DNA of 64,000 nt from Hyphomonas johnsonii MHS-2 (GCF_000685275.1 NZ_ARYK01000004.1:1-64000), one strand, 5' to 3'; positions 1 to 9,352 are shown, counted from the first letter of the stretch. Translations and numbers: made by a program. Notes: generated by a model from the sequence alone, not told the origin.

Positions 1-1
1 G

Positions 2-568
2 CCCACGCCGCATGTCGGCCCCATCCCCACGCCGGCCTCACTCAAGCCGGCACGCCCGGCGGATCTTCTCGTCGCGGCCAGTGCGCCGGATACCTACCGC
101 CAGACCCGCCTGGCTGTCCGCCCCCTTGCGCCGGTCCCGGCCAGTCCGCGCACGGTTGATGCCTTCCTGGCCGAACGCGCAGGCCTGACGGCCGCGCAGC
201 CGTTCGAAGATGCGGCGCTTGACGGTTTCCGGTCGGAATTCCTGCGCCGTGTCGCTGTTGTCGATGATGGCGTCGGCCAGTCCCTGACGCTGCCTGACGG
301 GCGCGAAATGACGATCCTGTTCGAGCGCACGTTCCAGCGCGAGACAGCGGCGGCCAGTGTGCGTCCGATTGTCTATACGGGCGCCCCCTCCGACAGGGTG
401 ATCAGCTTCGTGTCGGACGTTGTCCCCGAAACCGTCACCGTGAATTGCCGGGATGTCGCCTACGCTTTCCCCGGGCAGGAGCGCGGCCGCTTTGCCGCCT
501 GCGAATCCCCAACCGGCGGCTGGACCCTCGCACGCGCCTCCGATCCCCGGTCAGCCCCGCAGGTCTGA
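2..568 (+). CDS. hypothetical protein, 5' end outside window
   Basis: The frame is open from the first complete codon at base 2 to a TGA at 566-568, so this is the C-terminal 188 residues of a longer protein. The visible part is rich in Pro, Ala and Arg, with no membrane segment or recognised motif. The in-frame ATG at 308 is probably internal, because the upstream frame has the same GC-rich codon pattern. The end overlaps the convergent DUF4112 gene by 18 bases. I do not recognise the family. Confidence 0.6.
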   Translation, partial: PTPHVGPIPTPASLKPARPADLLVAASAPDTYRQTRLAVRPLAPVPASPRTVDAFLAERAGLTAAQPFEDAALDGFRSEFLRRVAVVDDGVGQSLTLPDGREMTILFERTFQRETAAASVRPIVYTGAPSDRVISFVSDVVPETVTVNCRDVAYAFPGQERGRFAACESPTGGWTLARASDPRSAPQV

Positions 569-985
569 CAGCCGGCCTGCGGCCTTCTGGTGGCGGGCGA
601 CCTTGCGGGTGAGATGGCGCTGTATCACCTTGAAATTCTTCGTGTTTGACTTGAAGAAGAAGTCGAATATGTCGCCGGCAACGGGTATCGCGCCCACCGC
701 CGTGTCGAACAGGATGTTCCAGGCAATCTGCCCCGCCGCCAGCGGGTGCAGTTTCAGCCGTATCGCCGTGGACAGCGCATAGAGCCCCGCGACGCCCGTC
801 GTCACGTCGCCCGCGACCGGGACAAGGCCCAGCAGTGAATCCAGGCCGAACCGGACTCCCATGACGGAAAATTGCGAATCCAGCATGCGGGCAAACGCAT
901 CCAGGCGCTGCAGCTCTTCTTCCACAGTGCGGCCATTCTCCAGCCTGAAACCGAGTAGATCCGGGTCGTATGGGTCAATTGCCAA
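551..985 (-). CDS. DUF4112 domain-containing membrane protein
   Basis: A 144-residue protein matching the DUF4112 pattern: an N-terminal helix with several charged residues, then two similar hydrophobic segments around GLVPVAGD and GAIPVAGDIFDF, followed by a basic tail. The repeated P-V-A-G-D turn is the family hallmark. Function is unknown. I chose a TTG start at 985 because GGGAGG lies five to six bases upstream. The longer reading from ATG 1078 would overlap the divergent DUF952 gene and adds an unstructured, Cys-containing leader. It converges with the partial gene at the window start. Confidence 0.75.
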   Translation of the reverse strand: MAIDPYDPDLLGFRLENGRTVEEELQRLDAFARMLDSQFSVMGVRFGLDSLLGLVPVAGDVTTGVAGLYALSTAIRLKLHPLAAGQIAWNILFDTAVGAIPVAGDIFDFFFKSNTKNFKVIQRHLTRKVARHQKAAGRLSDLRG

Positions 986-1067
986 GGGGCCCTCCCTGTC
1001 CGTGCACGCGCAGGATTGCACAGGCCGGGCCGTTGCGCACCCGCCCAAAGCCTGCTGAAACGCGCGC

Positions 1068-1409
1068 ATGACCGACACACATGTCTACAAGCTTCTGACC
1101 GTGGCTGACTGGGCGGCTGCCGAAGCGGCGGGCGTGACCGCGACCGCGCTCGATCTCGCCGATGGGTATGTCCACCTGTCGGCGCGCGACTCGGTCGCTG
1201 AAACCGCACGGCTCCACTATGCCGGAGCATCCGGCGTGCGCCTGCTGGAATTCGCGATCGCCGACCTGCCGCCCCTGAAATGGGAACCGAGCCGCGGGGG
1301 TACTCTCTTCCCCCACCTTTACCACCCCCTCGCCATCGCCCTCGCCACACGCCTCTGGCAGCTGGACCTGGACTCCGGCGGCACCCCTCAAATGCCGGAG
1401 GACCTGTAG
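1068..1409 (+). CDS. DUF952 domain-containing protein
   Basis: A 113-residue soluble protein of the DUF952 family, which resembles small glutathione-S-transferase or ADP-ribosyltransferase-like folds. Family signatures are the start THVYKLLTVADW, the segment DGYVHLSARDSVAETARLHY and the C-terminal FPHLYHPL. No biochemical role is established for the family. It ends one base before the pyrD start, so the two are almost certainly co-transcribed, which is a common arrangement in alphaproteobacteria. Confidence 0.85.
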   Translation: MTDTHVYKLLTVADWAAAEAAGVTATALDLADGYVHLSARDSVAETARLHYAGASGVRLLEFAIADLPPLKWEPSRGGTLFPHLYHPLAIALATRLWQLDLDSGGTPQMPEDL

Positions 1410-2462
1410 ATGGGCCTCATCGGCATGGGCGTTGCCGCCGTCAGGATGCTGCCGCCCGAAGCGGCCCATTCCGCTACGATTTCTGCGCTCAAGCGCGGCC
1501 TTGGCGTGCCCTTGCGCACGCCCGCCATTGATCCCTCCCTCTCGGTCACCCTGCCCCGGTCCGGCCTGACCCTTGCCGGCCCCGTCGGCCTCGCCGCCGG
1601 TTTCGACAAGAATTGCGAAGTGCCTGCCGCAATGGCCCGTTTCGGGTTCGGCTTCGTCGAATGTGGCACCGTCACGCCCCTGCCGCAGCCGGGAAACCCG
1701 AAGCCACGCCTGTTCCGTCTCAGCGAAGACGGCGCAGTCATCAACCGGATGGGTTTCAACAATTACGGGCTCGCCTATTTCGTGCGCCGCCTGAAAGCCT
1801 ATCGCGGAACGGCGCCGATCGGCGCAAATGTCGGCGCCAACAAGGAAAGCCAGGACCGGATCGCCGACTATGTGCGCGGCATCGAAGCCGTCTCGCCCCA
1901 TGCCGACTATGTCACGGTCAACATTTCCTCGCCGAATACACCGGGCCTGCGCGGCCTGCAGGACAAGGGCGCGCTGCAGAGCCTGTTGGCCGCCTGCGGC
2001 GCCGCTGACCGGGCAGGCAAGCCGGTTTTCCTGAAAGTCGCGCCCGATCTCGACCGGTCGGCCATTGCCGACATTGTCGGTGTCGTGCGCAAGGAAGGCG
2101 CCTGGCTGGCCGGCCTGATCGTCTCCAACACGACACTTGCCCGGCCGGACACGCTGACAAGCCGCGACAAGGGTGAAGCGGGTGGCCTCTCCGGCGCACC
2201 CCTGATGGCGCCGTCTACCCGTGTCCTTGCCGCCTTTGCCGCCGAACTGCGCGGTGAATTCGACCTGATCGGGGCGGGCGGCATCGCCTCGGCAGCGGAC
2301 GCTTACGCCAAGATCAAGGCGGGTGCTCATGCAGTCCAGCTCTATTCCGCGCTTGTCTATTCCGGCCCCGGCCTCGTTGCGCAGATACATGAGGACCTGC
2401 CGGCGCTGCTGGCGGCCGATGGCTTCACACGGCTGGCTGAGGCGGTCGGGACAGGCCTCTGA
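1410..2462 (+). CDS. pyrD: dihydroorotate dehydrogenase (quinone), class 2
   Basis: Oxidises dihydroorotate to orotate in pyrimidine synthesis, passing electrons through FMN to quinone at the inner membrane. The 350 residues match class 2 length, with an N-terminal extension before the TIM barrel. Visible landmarks are GLAAGFDKN (substrate/FMN site), NRMGFNNYG, the catalytic-loop NISSPNTPGLRGLQ with its Ser base, and the FMN phosphate-binding GAGGIAS near the C-terminus. ATG follows the DUF952 stop directly, with GGAGG eight bases upstream. The last 38 bases overlap the convergent MATE gene. Confidence 0.97.
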   Translation: MGLIGMGVAAVRMLPPEAAHSATISALKRGLGVPLRTPAIDPSLSVTLPRSGLTLAGPVGLAAGFDKNCEVPAAMARFGFGFVECGTVTPLPQPGNPKPRLFRLSEDGAVINRMGFNNYGLAYFVRRLKAYRGTAPIGANVGANKESQDRIADYVRGIEAVSPHADYVTVNISSPNTPGLRGLQDKGALQSLLAACGAADRAGKPVFLKVAPDLDRSAIADIVGVVRKEGAWLAGLIVSNTTLARPDTLTSRDKGEAGGLSGAPLMAPSTRVLAAFAAELRGEFDLIGAGGIASAADAYAKIKAGAHAVQLYSALVYSGPGLVAQIHEDLPALLAADGFTRLAEAVGTGL

Positions 2463-3729
2463 ACAGGCCTGGCACGAAGGCGCCGAGGGCGACGGCGCGG
2501 TACACGTACATGCTGAGGAACGCCGTCCAGACGCCGGCATTCCCGAAGGCCGGGCGAAGCAGCATGTCGGTGCCGACATAGAGGATGGCAGCCAGGACGC
2601 CTGCGGTTCTCAGTGCCCGGCCCTGTGTGGTGCCAATGAACAGTCCATCAAGCTGCCAGGCCGCGACGCCGAGCACCGGAACGATGGCGCACCAGGGCAG
2701 GAATTGCAGCGCCGCACTGCGCGCCTCGGGGTCCGCGATGAAGGTCGAAATGACCCAGCCGCCGCCAAGGAAGTAGACCAGCGCGATCAATACCCCTGAC
2801 CCGAGTGCAAACTCCGTCGTCAGCCGCATCGCGCGGGCGAGCCGTTTCCGGTCCCCGCCGCCATAGGCCTCGCCCGTTTCCTTTTCCGCCACGAAGGCAA
2901 AGCCGTCGAGCACGAAGGCGGCCACCGTGATGAATTGCAGGAGCACCTCGTTGCCGGCGGTTGCCGCGGTGCTGATCAGCGTGCCGGACCTGACAAACCA
3001 GGCGAAGCAGAACACCAGGGCCAGCGTGCGGACCATGATGTCGCGATTGGCCGAGAACAGGGCCGCAAGCCGGGCGCGGTCGAGCAGGTGTGCGTGGCCC
3101 CGGAACCCTGACCGCACCAGGACGAGCCCGAAGGCGACAGCCGTCCATTCCGCAATCGCGGTGCCGGCCCCGATGCCGGCCGGTCCGAGGTCCAGCCCGG
3201 CGACGAACCATGCGTCGAGCACGACATTGACACCGTTCATGACAATCTGCACCGCCAGCATCTGCCCGGTCTTGCCCGTGCCGAGCAGCCAGCCGGTAAT
3301 GCCGAGTGACATGAGATAGGCCGGGGCCCCGAAAATGCGCGCGTTGAAATAGCCCGCGGCGAGAGATTCGACATGCTCGGTGCCCGCGAAGGCGGCGAAC
3401 GTGGCCCAGCGCAGCAGCGGCGACAACAGGAAGATGGCAAGGCCGATCGCCCCACCCAGCATCACGGCCCGCAGCAGCACGGCGCGCACCTCGGCCACGT
3501 CGCCGCGCCCGTTGGATTGGGCCGACAGGCCGGTCGTCGACATCCGCAGGAAGCCGAAACCCCAATAGATGAAACTGTATGCCACTGCCGCGATGGCGAC
3601 GGCCGCAAGGTCTGCCTTGTCCCCGAAACGGCCCATCACGGCGGTATCGACGAGGCCGGTCGTGGCGGTGGCCGCCTGTGCGAGCACGATCGGGATGGCG
3701 AGCGAGAGGACGCTCCGGCGGGTCAGCAT
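2425..3729 (-). CDS. MATE family efflux transporter
   Basis: A 434-residue polytopic inner-membrane protein with about twelve hydrophobic segments. The N-terminal LAIPIVLAQAATATTGLVDTAVMGRFG is the classic MATE start and belongs to the DinF-like branch. MATE proteins export cationic drugs or metabolites by Na+ or H+ antiport; the substrate here is unknown. ATG 3729 is preferred because AGGTG lies seven bases upstream; a GTG at 3738 abutting the PAP2 stop is the alternative. It is the last gene of a DAACS symporter-PAP2-MATE run on the minus strand and overlaps the pyrD 3' end. Confidence 0.92.
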   Translation of the reverse strand: MLTRRSVLSLAIPIVLAQAATATTGLVDTAVMGRFGDKADLAAVAIAAVAYSFIYWGFGFLRMSTTGLSAQSNGRGDVAEVRAVLLRAVMLGGAIGLAIFLLSPLLRWATFAAFAGTEHVESLAAGYFNARIFGAPAYLMSLGITGWLLGTGKTGQMLAVQIVMNGVNVVLDAWFVAGLDLGPAGIGAGTAIAEWTAVAFGLVLVRSGFRGHAHLLDRARLAALFSANRDIMVRTLALVFCFAWFVRSGTLISTAATAGNEVLLQFITVAAFVLDGFAFVAEKETGEAYGGGDRKRLARAMRLTTEFALGSGVLIALVYFLGGGWVISTFIADPEARSAALQFLPWCAIVPVLGVAAWQLDGLFIGTTQGRALRTAGVLAAILYVGTDMLLRPAFGNAGVWTAFLSMYVYRAVALGAFVPGLFRGLSRPPQPAV

Positions 3730-3738
3730 CTGAGGCAC

Positions 3739-4512
3739 CTATCCGAGGGCATGGTACAGCACACGTGCGGCCGGCAGGGTGAGAAGGGCGTAGACAGGGC
3801 CGGTGAGGCAGAGGACGCAGAGGGATGTGACGGGGGCGGCGCGGGGGACGGCGGGTGTGGCAGGGTGGTGGAGGCAGGCTGCGAGGGCCGTCAGCATCAC
3901 CCCCCCGACGGCGAGACCGGCCAGCGTGTCGCTCGGCCAGTGCGCCCCGAGATAGACCCGCGAAACGGCGATGGAGACCACGAGCAGGGCAAGCAGGCCG
4001 GCAATGACAACCCGCCGCCGGCCGCCAAGCGTCATCCATGTCAGCACGGCAAGACCGCCATAGATCATCATCGCATTGGCGGCATGGCCACTCGGGAAAC
4101 TGAAAGCCTCGACACCCCCATAGAGGTCAACCGTGGGCCGGGGCCGGACAACCCATCCCTTGATCAGGCGCACCATGATGGGCAGCAGGCTGTAAGCCAG
4201 CGCAACGCCTGCCGCCGGCCGCCAGGCCCGCCGCGCGAGCAGTGTCAGCACGACGACCACGCCGAACACCGACAGGTACCTGGCATCCCCCAGCGCCGAC
4301 ACGACCAGCATGGCCGTCGTCAGCCAGTCGGTGCGCAGGCCCGGCACCTGGTCTGTGAGCGTGCGGTCGAACCCGTCAATGTCCCAGGCGCCGGTAATCC
4401 CTGCAGCCATGACGCCAAGAACCAGGGCGCACAGTGCCGCCAGCCCGGCGTATTTCCGCCAGCCCGCCATGCCCGCGTCAGACGGTGTCGCGGGCCCGGA
4501 AGACCTCTTCAT
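3739..4512 (-). CDS. PAP2-family membrane phosphatase
   Basis: A 257-residue membrane protein with six likely transmembrane helices and the full three-part PAP2 signature: KGWVVRPRP, then PSGHAANA, then SRVYLGAHWPSDTLAG. The two His residues form the phospho-His catalytic pair. Family members dephosphorylate phosphatidate, undecaprenyl diphosphate or similar lipid phosphates at the outer face of the inner membrane. The start at 4512 has GGGAAGG eight bases upstream and overlaps the symporter's 3' end by 35 bases, suggesting translational coupling. Confidence 0.92.
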   Translation of the reverse strand: MKRSSGPATPSDAGMAGWRKYAGLAALCALVLGVMAAGITGAWDIDGFDRTLTDQVPGLRTDWLTTAMLVVSALGDARYLSVFGVVVVLTLLARRAWRPAAGVALAYSLLPIMVRLIKGWVVRPRPTVDLYGGVEAFSFPSGHAANAMMIYGGLAVLTWMTLGGRRRVVIAGLLALLVVSIAVSRVYLGAHWPSDTLAGLAVGGVMLTALAACLHHPATPAVPRAAPVTSLCVLCLTGPVYALLTLPAARVLYHALG

Positions 4513-5791
4513 CGAGTTGGCCTTCCCATTTCGCGACGGCGGTGGCCACTGCGAGATCGCCCGTGATGTTGGTCACCGTTCGCATCATGTCGAGGATCCG
4601 GTCGAACGGGAAGAGCAGCGCGATGATGAGAACGGTCTGCTCCGGTGACACGCCGACGACGCTGAGCGTGGTGGCGGCAAGGAACAGGCTGACTGACGGG
4701 ATGCCGGCCGTGCCGATCGACACCAGCGTCGCCATCAGGGCGATGGTGACATACATGCTCACCGTCATCGGCAGGCCAAGGGCCTGGGCGGCGAACAGGG
4801 CGATCAGGCCCTGGTAGAGGGCCGTTCCGTCCATGTTGATGGTTGCGCCCAGCGGCAGCACTGATGACGCGATGGACTTGCTGACGCCCAGGTTCTGGGT
4901 CGCGCACGACAAGGTCATCGGCAGGGTTGCGTTCGAGGAAGAGGTCGAAAAGGCGACAGCCTGCGCGTCGATCGCACCCCGGAAGAAGTCGAACAATGGC
5001 AGGCGCAGCATCACCTTGATGATGAATCCGAAGGTGAACAGCATGTGCAGGGCGCAGGCGATATAGAGCGCAGCGGTCATCTTGCCGAGCACCGCAAGGA
5101 TCGTCAGCCCGCGATCCCCCAGCACCCAGGCCATCAGCGCGAACACGCCAAGGGGCGCGGTCTCCATGACGATCAGTGTCAGTTTCATCATGGCTTCGGC
5201 GGCGCTGTTCATGACATTGGCCAGCGGCTTGCCGGCTTCACCCGAGACCAGGATGCCGATGCCGAACAGGATCGCGAAAAAGATGATCGGCAGCACGTCG
5301 CCATTGGCCATCGCGGCGACCGGGTTGGTCGGGATGATCGACAGGATGGTGTGCAGCAGTTGCTCGGCAACGCTGCCGGGCTGGGGATTGGCTTCCAGTT
5401 GGGCCCGCGCGCTTTCGAGGTCTGCGGTGCTGACAGTTGACGTATCAAATCCCGCGCCCGGCTGGATCAGGCTGCCCAGCAGCAGGCCAAAGGATACCGC
5501 GATCAGCGTGGTACACATGTACATGGCAAGCGCTCGCCCGCCGAGACTGCCAAGTTTCTTGGGATCGCCCATGGCGAGCACGCCGGATACCAGCGTCGTG
5601 AAAATCAGCGGCACCACCAGCATCTTGATGAGATTGATGAAGGCGTCGCCAATGGGCTTGGCCCAGACCGTGACATTGGCCCCGGCAGCCTCGGCGCCCA
5701 ATACCTGCCGCAGGATCAGGCCGATGGCGGCGCCCAGCACCAGGCCGGCCATCACACGCTTCCAAAGGTCTATCCGAAACCACCAGCCCAT
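4478..5791 (-). CDS. dicarboxylate/amino acid:cation symporter (DAACS)
   Basis: Sodium- or proton-coupled uptake carrier of the SDF/GltP/DctA family, in the inner membrane. Two hallmark motifs are present: the serine-rich hairpin STSSSNATLPMT and the transport-domain segment GATINMDGTALYQG. The 437 residues are the normal length. I chose ATG 5791 because GAGGGAG sits about six bases upstream and the protein then begins with MGWWFRIDLWKRV, the usual family start. The longer frame from 5848 would collide with the divergent hrpB gene. The substrate (C4-dicarboxylate, glutamate or aspartate) cannot be assigned. Confidence 0.93.
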   Translation of the reverse strand: MGWWFRIDLWKRVMAGLVLGAAIGLILRQVLGAEAAGANVTVWAKPIGDAFINLIKMLVVPLIFTTLVSGVLAMGDPKKLGSLGGRALAMYMCTTLIAVSFGLLLGSLIQPGAGFDTSTVSTADLESARAQLEANPQPGSVAEQLLHTILSIIPTNPVAAMANGDVLPIIFFAILFGIGILVSGEAGKPLANVMNSAAEAMMKLTLIVMETAPLGVFALMAWVLGDRGLTILAVLGKMTAALYIACALHMLFTFGFIIKVMLRLPLFDFFRGAIDAQAVAFSTSSSNATLPMTLSCATQNLGVSKSIASSVLPLGATINMDGTALYQGLIALFAAQALGLPMTVSMYVTIALMATLVSIGTAGIPSVSLFLAATTLSVVGVSPEQTVLIIALLFPFDRILDMMRTVTNITGDLAVATAVAKWEGQLDEEVFRARDTV

Positions 5792-5920
5792 ACACAACTC
5801 CCTCAAATCCTGAACGGTGACGGTACGGGCGCTTTGCGGCGAAGGCAAACATTGATGCGCCGATTTCCGAACCGGATGGCCATTGCCCTTTCAGGCCTGG
5901 CCGCCCTATGTCTGCCAGCC

Positions 5921-8362
5921 ATGCACGCACCGATTGCTCCCCTGCCGATTGACGAGGTCCTCGACGAGGTCTGCACGGCGCTGCGTGACGGCACGCGGCT
6001 GGTTCTGGCCGCGCCGCCGGGCGCGGGGAAAACGACGCGCGTGCCGCTGGCGCTGGCGGGCCTGACCGGCGGCCCTGCGGTCATCGAGGGGCGCATCATC
6101 CTGCTCGAACCGCGCCGCGTGGCCGCGCGCATGGCCGCAATGCGCATGGCGCAGACGCTTGGCGAACCGCTCGGCCAGACCGTCGGCCTGACGACGCGGG
6201 TTGACCGGAAGGTCTCTGCCGCAACACGGATCGAGGTGATCACGGACGGCCTGTTTACCCGCCGCATCCTGTCGGACCCGGAATTGACAGGCGTCGGGGC
6301 AGTGATCTTCGATGAATTCCATGAGCGGCGCCTCAATGCCGACCTCGGCCTTGCGCTCGCGCTGGAAGCGCAGGGCGCGCTCCGGGAAGACCTGCGCCTG
6401 CTGGTCATGTCGGCGACACTGGACACGGCGCGCGTGGCCGGGGCGATCGGGGCACCGGTGATCGAAAGCGCCGGACGGCAATATCCGGTCGAAACGCGCT
6501 ATCTCGGCCGTTCCACCGACCGTATCGAGGACAGGATGGCGGCCGCGATCCGGCGGGCCTTGCGGGAAGAAAAGGGCTCGATCCTCGCCTTCCTGCCGGG
6601 TGCACGCGAAATCACCCGCGTGGCCGAGCGGCTGGAGGACATCGAGGCCGGCTGCGTGGTGGCGCCGCTGTTCGGGGCCCTCTCGCCCGGCGAGCAGGAT
6701 GCGGCAGTGGCGCCTGCCCCGCCCGGCACGCGCAAGATCGTGCTCGCCACCGATATTGCCGAAAGTGCGCTGACCATTGAAGGCGTCACCGTGGTGATCG
6801 ACAGTGGTCTCGCCCGGGTGGCGGAAGAGGACATGGGCGGTCTCGGCCAGCGGTTGACGACAGTCAGGGCCTCGCGGGCGTCTGTCGACCAGCGGCGGGG
6901 CCGGGCCGGGCGCACCGCGCCGGGTGTCTGTTACCGGCTATGGGACGAGGCGGCGACGCGCGGCCTGACCGCGGCGCCGCAGCCGGAAATCCTGGTCAGC
7001 GACCTGTCGGGCCTGGTGCTGGCGCTGGCCGAGTGGGGCGAGCGGGATGCCGGGAACCTGACCTGGCTGGACGCGCCACCGCCAGGCAAGCTGAGGGCCG
7101 CAACGGACATGCTGGAGCGTCTTGGGGCGCTGGATGCAGGCGGTGGCCTGACAGCGCTGGGGACCGAGATGGCGCGCCTTCCCCTGTCGCCTCGCCTTGC
7201 GGCGCTTGTCGCCGGGGCCGGTTCATCCGGTGAGCGGGCCCTGGCGGCCGAGATCGCGGCGCTGGCGGGTGAGCGGGGGATCGGCGGCCCGTCGGCAGAC
7301 ATCCGCGAACGCCTCAGCCGGTTCCGGGCAGACCGGTCGCCGCGTGCGCGCACGCTGCAGCAGCAGGCCCGGGCCTGGGGCAAGGGCGCCGCACCGACCG
7401 GCGATGTTGCGAAACTGCTCGCCAAGGCCTGGCCAGACCAGATCGCGCGTGCCCGTCCGGGTAGTGCCGGTGTCTATCTCATGGCCTCCGGGCGGGCCGC
7501 CAGCCTGCCGGAGACGGACAGTCTGGCAAAATGCGACTGGCTCGTGGTCGCTGATCTTGGCGGCGCGAGCGGGCAGGCACGCATCACGCTGGCTGTGCCG
7601 CTGGCCGAGGCAGATGCGCTGGCGCTCGGCGGCGTGACCACGGAGGAACGGGCGGACTTCGAGCCGAAGACCGGACGGTTCACGGCGCGGCGGGTTCGCT
7701 CGCTCGGCGCCATCATCCTGTCCGAAGCCCCCCTGCCGAAGCCGGCGCCGGCCGTGGCCGCACAGGCCATGCTGGCAGCGATTGCGACGGAAGGCTTTGC
7801 GGCAATCGGCGCGGACCGTGTGGTCGACGAGACGCTCGGGCGGATCAGGCTGCTGGAGCGGGCCGGGCTGGTGGAAGCACCGGGCCTGACACTGGCGGTG
7901 CTGCGCGAGACGGCCGCAGACTGGCTGACGCCGCTGCTGACGCGCCAGGGCGCACGGGTGCCGAGCGACGGTCATGTGCGGGAGGCGCTGGTCGGCTCGC
8001 TCGACTGGCAATTGCAGGACGCATTGCGGCTGTATGCGCCGCTGTCGCTGGCGCTGCCTTCCGGGCAGACGGCCTCGGTCGACTATATCGATCCGCGTGC
8101 GCCGCTTGTCTCGGCGCGGGCGCAGGCCTTTTACGGCCTTGCCAGCCATCCGGCGATCGCATCGGGCCGGATGCCGGTGACGGTGGAACTCCTCTCGCCC
8201 GGCATGAAGCCGGCGGCCACGACGCAGGACCTGCCGCGTTTCTGGGAGAACGGCTACCGGGACATGGCGAAGGACATGCGCGGACGCTATCCCAAGCATG
8301 ACTGGCCGGATGACCCCGCCACGGCGCGCGCGCACGAGGGCCGGACAAAGAAACGGCTCTGA
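5921..8362 (+). CDS. hrpB: ATP-dependent RNA helicase HrpB
   Basis: DEAH/RHA-type helicase of the HrpB family, about 813 residues. In order it has the Walker A AAPPGAGKTT, motif II DEFH, motif III MSATLDT, a helicase C-terminal domain with ATDIAESALTIEGV, and motif VI RRGRAGR. The HA2/OB region and the HrpB-specific C-terminal domain follow. HrpB's cellular role is poorly defined. ATG 5921 gives an N-terminus aligned with the family. In-frame starts at 5855 (GAAGG nine bases upstream) and 5876 are possible and would add up to 22 residues. It is divergent from the symporter. Confidence 0.95.
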   Translation: MHAPIAPLPIDEVLDEVCTALRDGTRLVLAAPPGAGKTTRVPLALAGLTGGPAVIEGRIILLEPRRVAARMAAMRMAQTLGEPLGQTVGLTTRVDRKVSAATRIEVITDGLFTRRILSDPELTGVGAVIFDEFHERRLNADLGLALALEAQGALREDLRLLVMSATLDTARVAGAIGAPVIESAGRQYPVETRYLGRSTDRIEDRMAAAIRRALREEKGSILAFLPGAREITRVAERLEDIEAGCVVAPLFGALSPGEQDAAVAPAPPGTRKIVLATDIAESALTIEGVTVVIDSGLARVAEEDMGGLGQRLTTVRASRASVDQRRGRAGRTAPGVCYRLWDEAATRGLTAAPQPEILVSDLSGLVLALAEWGERDAGNLTWLDAPPPGKLRAATDMLERLGALDAGGGLTALGTEMARLPLSPRLAALVAGAGSSGERALAAEIAALAGERGIGGPSADIRERLSRFRADRSPRARTLQQQARAWGKGAAPTGDVAKLLAKAWPDQIARARPGSAGVYLMASGRAASLPETDSLAKCDWLVVADLGGASGQARITLAVPLAEADALALGGVTTEERADFEPKTGRFTARRVRSLGAIILSEAPLPKPAPAVAAQAMLAAIATEGFAAIGADRVVDETLGRIRLLERAGLVEAPGLTLAVLRETAADWLTPLLTRQGARVPSDGHVREALVGSLDWQLQDALRLYAPLSLALPSGQTASVDYIDPRAPLVSARAQAFYGLASHPAIASGRMPVTVELLSPGMKPAATTQDLPRFWENGYRDMAKDMRGRYPKHDWPDDPATARAHEGRTKKRL

Positions 8363-8413
8363 GACGGAACCTGTCGGGCCTTCAGGGATAGGTAGGGCTT
8401 GCTGGAGAGTCTG

Positions 8414-8860
8414 ATGAAAACTGCTATTTACCTGATTGCGCCGCTGATGCTGGCGGCCTGTGTTTCGCGCCCGGCCCCGCTGCCGGCCGCTGTCGCCGAA
8501 GATTTCGCCGCCACGCCGGATTGCGGGGCCGAGACATTCTCGATCTATTTCGAGGAAGGCTCCAGCAGCCTGTCTGACCAGTCCGATGCCGTGATTGATA
8601 CCGTGTCGGATTCCTATTCGCGCTGCGACTTGCGCAAGATGGAGATCGAGGGCTTTGCCGATGCCAACGGGGATTCGGCGACGAACGAGGCGATTTCGGC
8701 CGCCCGCGCCGCAGCGGTCAAGGCGGCGCTGGAAACACGCGGCGTGGATGCCGAACGGGTGCGCCTGATCGCCTATGGTGAAATGGGGTCGGTGACCGAG
8801 GACGGCGAGGATGAACCGCTCAACCGCAAGGCCGAGGTGCGTCTGGTCCCTGAAAGATAG
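8414..8860 (+). CDS. OmpA-family lipoprotein
   Basis: A 148-residue outer-membrane lipoprotein. The signal peptide ends in the lipobox LAAC near residue 16. The mature part is an OmpA C-terminal peptidoglycan-binding domain, recognised by IYFEEGSSSLSDQS, the motif EIEGFADANGDSATNEAIS and ARAAAVKAALETRGV, then RKAEVRLV. It resembles small OmpA-like proteins rather than Pal, because it lacks Pal's Tol-binding flank. ATG 8414 has GGAGAG seven bases upstream. It converges with the next gene with one base between the stops. Confidence 0.88.
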   Translation: MKTAIYLIAPLMLAACVSRPAPLPAAVAEDFAATPDCGAETFSIYFEEGSSSLSDQSDAVIDTVSDSYSRCDLRKMEIEGFADANGDSATNEAISAARAAAVKAALETRGVDAERVRLIAYGEMGSVTEDGEDEPLNRKAEVRLVPER

Positions 8861-8861
8861 G

Positions 8862-9287
8862 CTAGTGGGGCCGGTGCGTGTCGGCGCCCCACTCGATGCC
8901 CATCGTCTTCTTCATCCATTCGGCAAAGGTGGCCGGCTTTTCGAGCGATTTCGGGTCCAGCGTGCCGAACGAGACCAGCGGACCGTCCTTGCCCTCAAGG
9001 CGGACTCCGCGAACATGCAGGTTGTTGTTCTGCCAGTCATTGTGCGTCCGCGTATCCAGGATCAGCATGACCTGCGTGCCGCCCTTGCCCTCAAGATCGC
9101 GTCCGAAAACCAGCCCATAGACGCTCTCGCGGCCCCACAGGCCGTGGCTGGACGCCTGCCGCTTGCCGTCGAGCAGGACTTCGTCCCAGAGCAGGGTACG
9201 GCGCCATTGCAGCACGTGCATGCGGTCTTCGTTGACGATCTTGAAATCAACATGGTGCAGCGACAAGCGAACGATTTCGGCGTGCAT
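8862..9287 (-). CDS. uncharacterised 141-residue protein
   Basis: A soluble, beta-rich-looking protein with a WxxxLLWDEVLLDGK segment and later GTQVMLILDTRTHNDW. I do not recognise the family. The W/DG pattern is faintly like FAIM-type beta-sandwich proteins, but this is only an impression. The C-terminus (PATFAEWMKKTMGIEWG) looks helical. It lies downstream of rluA on the same strand, but a perfect palindrome between them suggests its own regulated promoter. Confidence 0.6.
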   Translation of the reverse strand: MHAEIVRLSLHHVDFKIVNEDRMHVLQWRRTLLWDEVLLDGKRQASSHGLWGRESVYGLVFGRDLEGKGGTQVMLILDTRTHNDWQNNNLHVRGVRLEGKDGPLVSFGTLDPKSLEKPATFAEWMKKTMGIEWGADTHRPH

Positions 9288-9301
9288 CGATGAGTCTCCC
9301 T

Positions 9302-9320
9302 ATTATCGAATAACGATAAT
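9302..9320. promoter_or_regulatory. perfect palindrome, candidate operator
   Basis: ATTATCG and CGATAAT form a perfect 7-bp inverted repeat around AATAA. The element is AT-rich in a GC-rich setting and lies 15 bases before the start of the 141-residue gene (minus strand). It is more likely a repressor site than a terminator, because there is no T-run and the arms are AT-rich. Confidence 0.5.
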
Positions 9321-9352
9321 ACACGCTTCCGTGCGAGTCAATTCCGCCTGCA

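Noticed and set aside
975-2579. Long minus-strand open frame (534 residues) over the DUF952 and pyrD genes
   Set aside because: It lies opposite genes with clear family motifs. In GC-rich DNA long antisense frames are common and this one shows no recognisable protein pattern.
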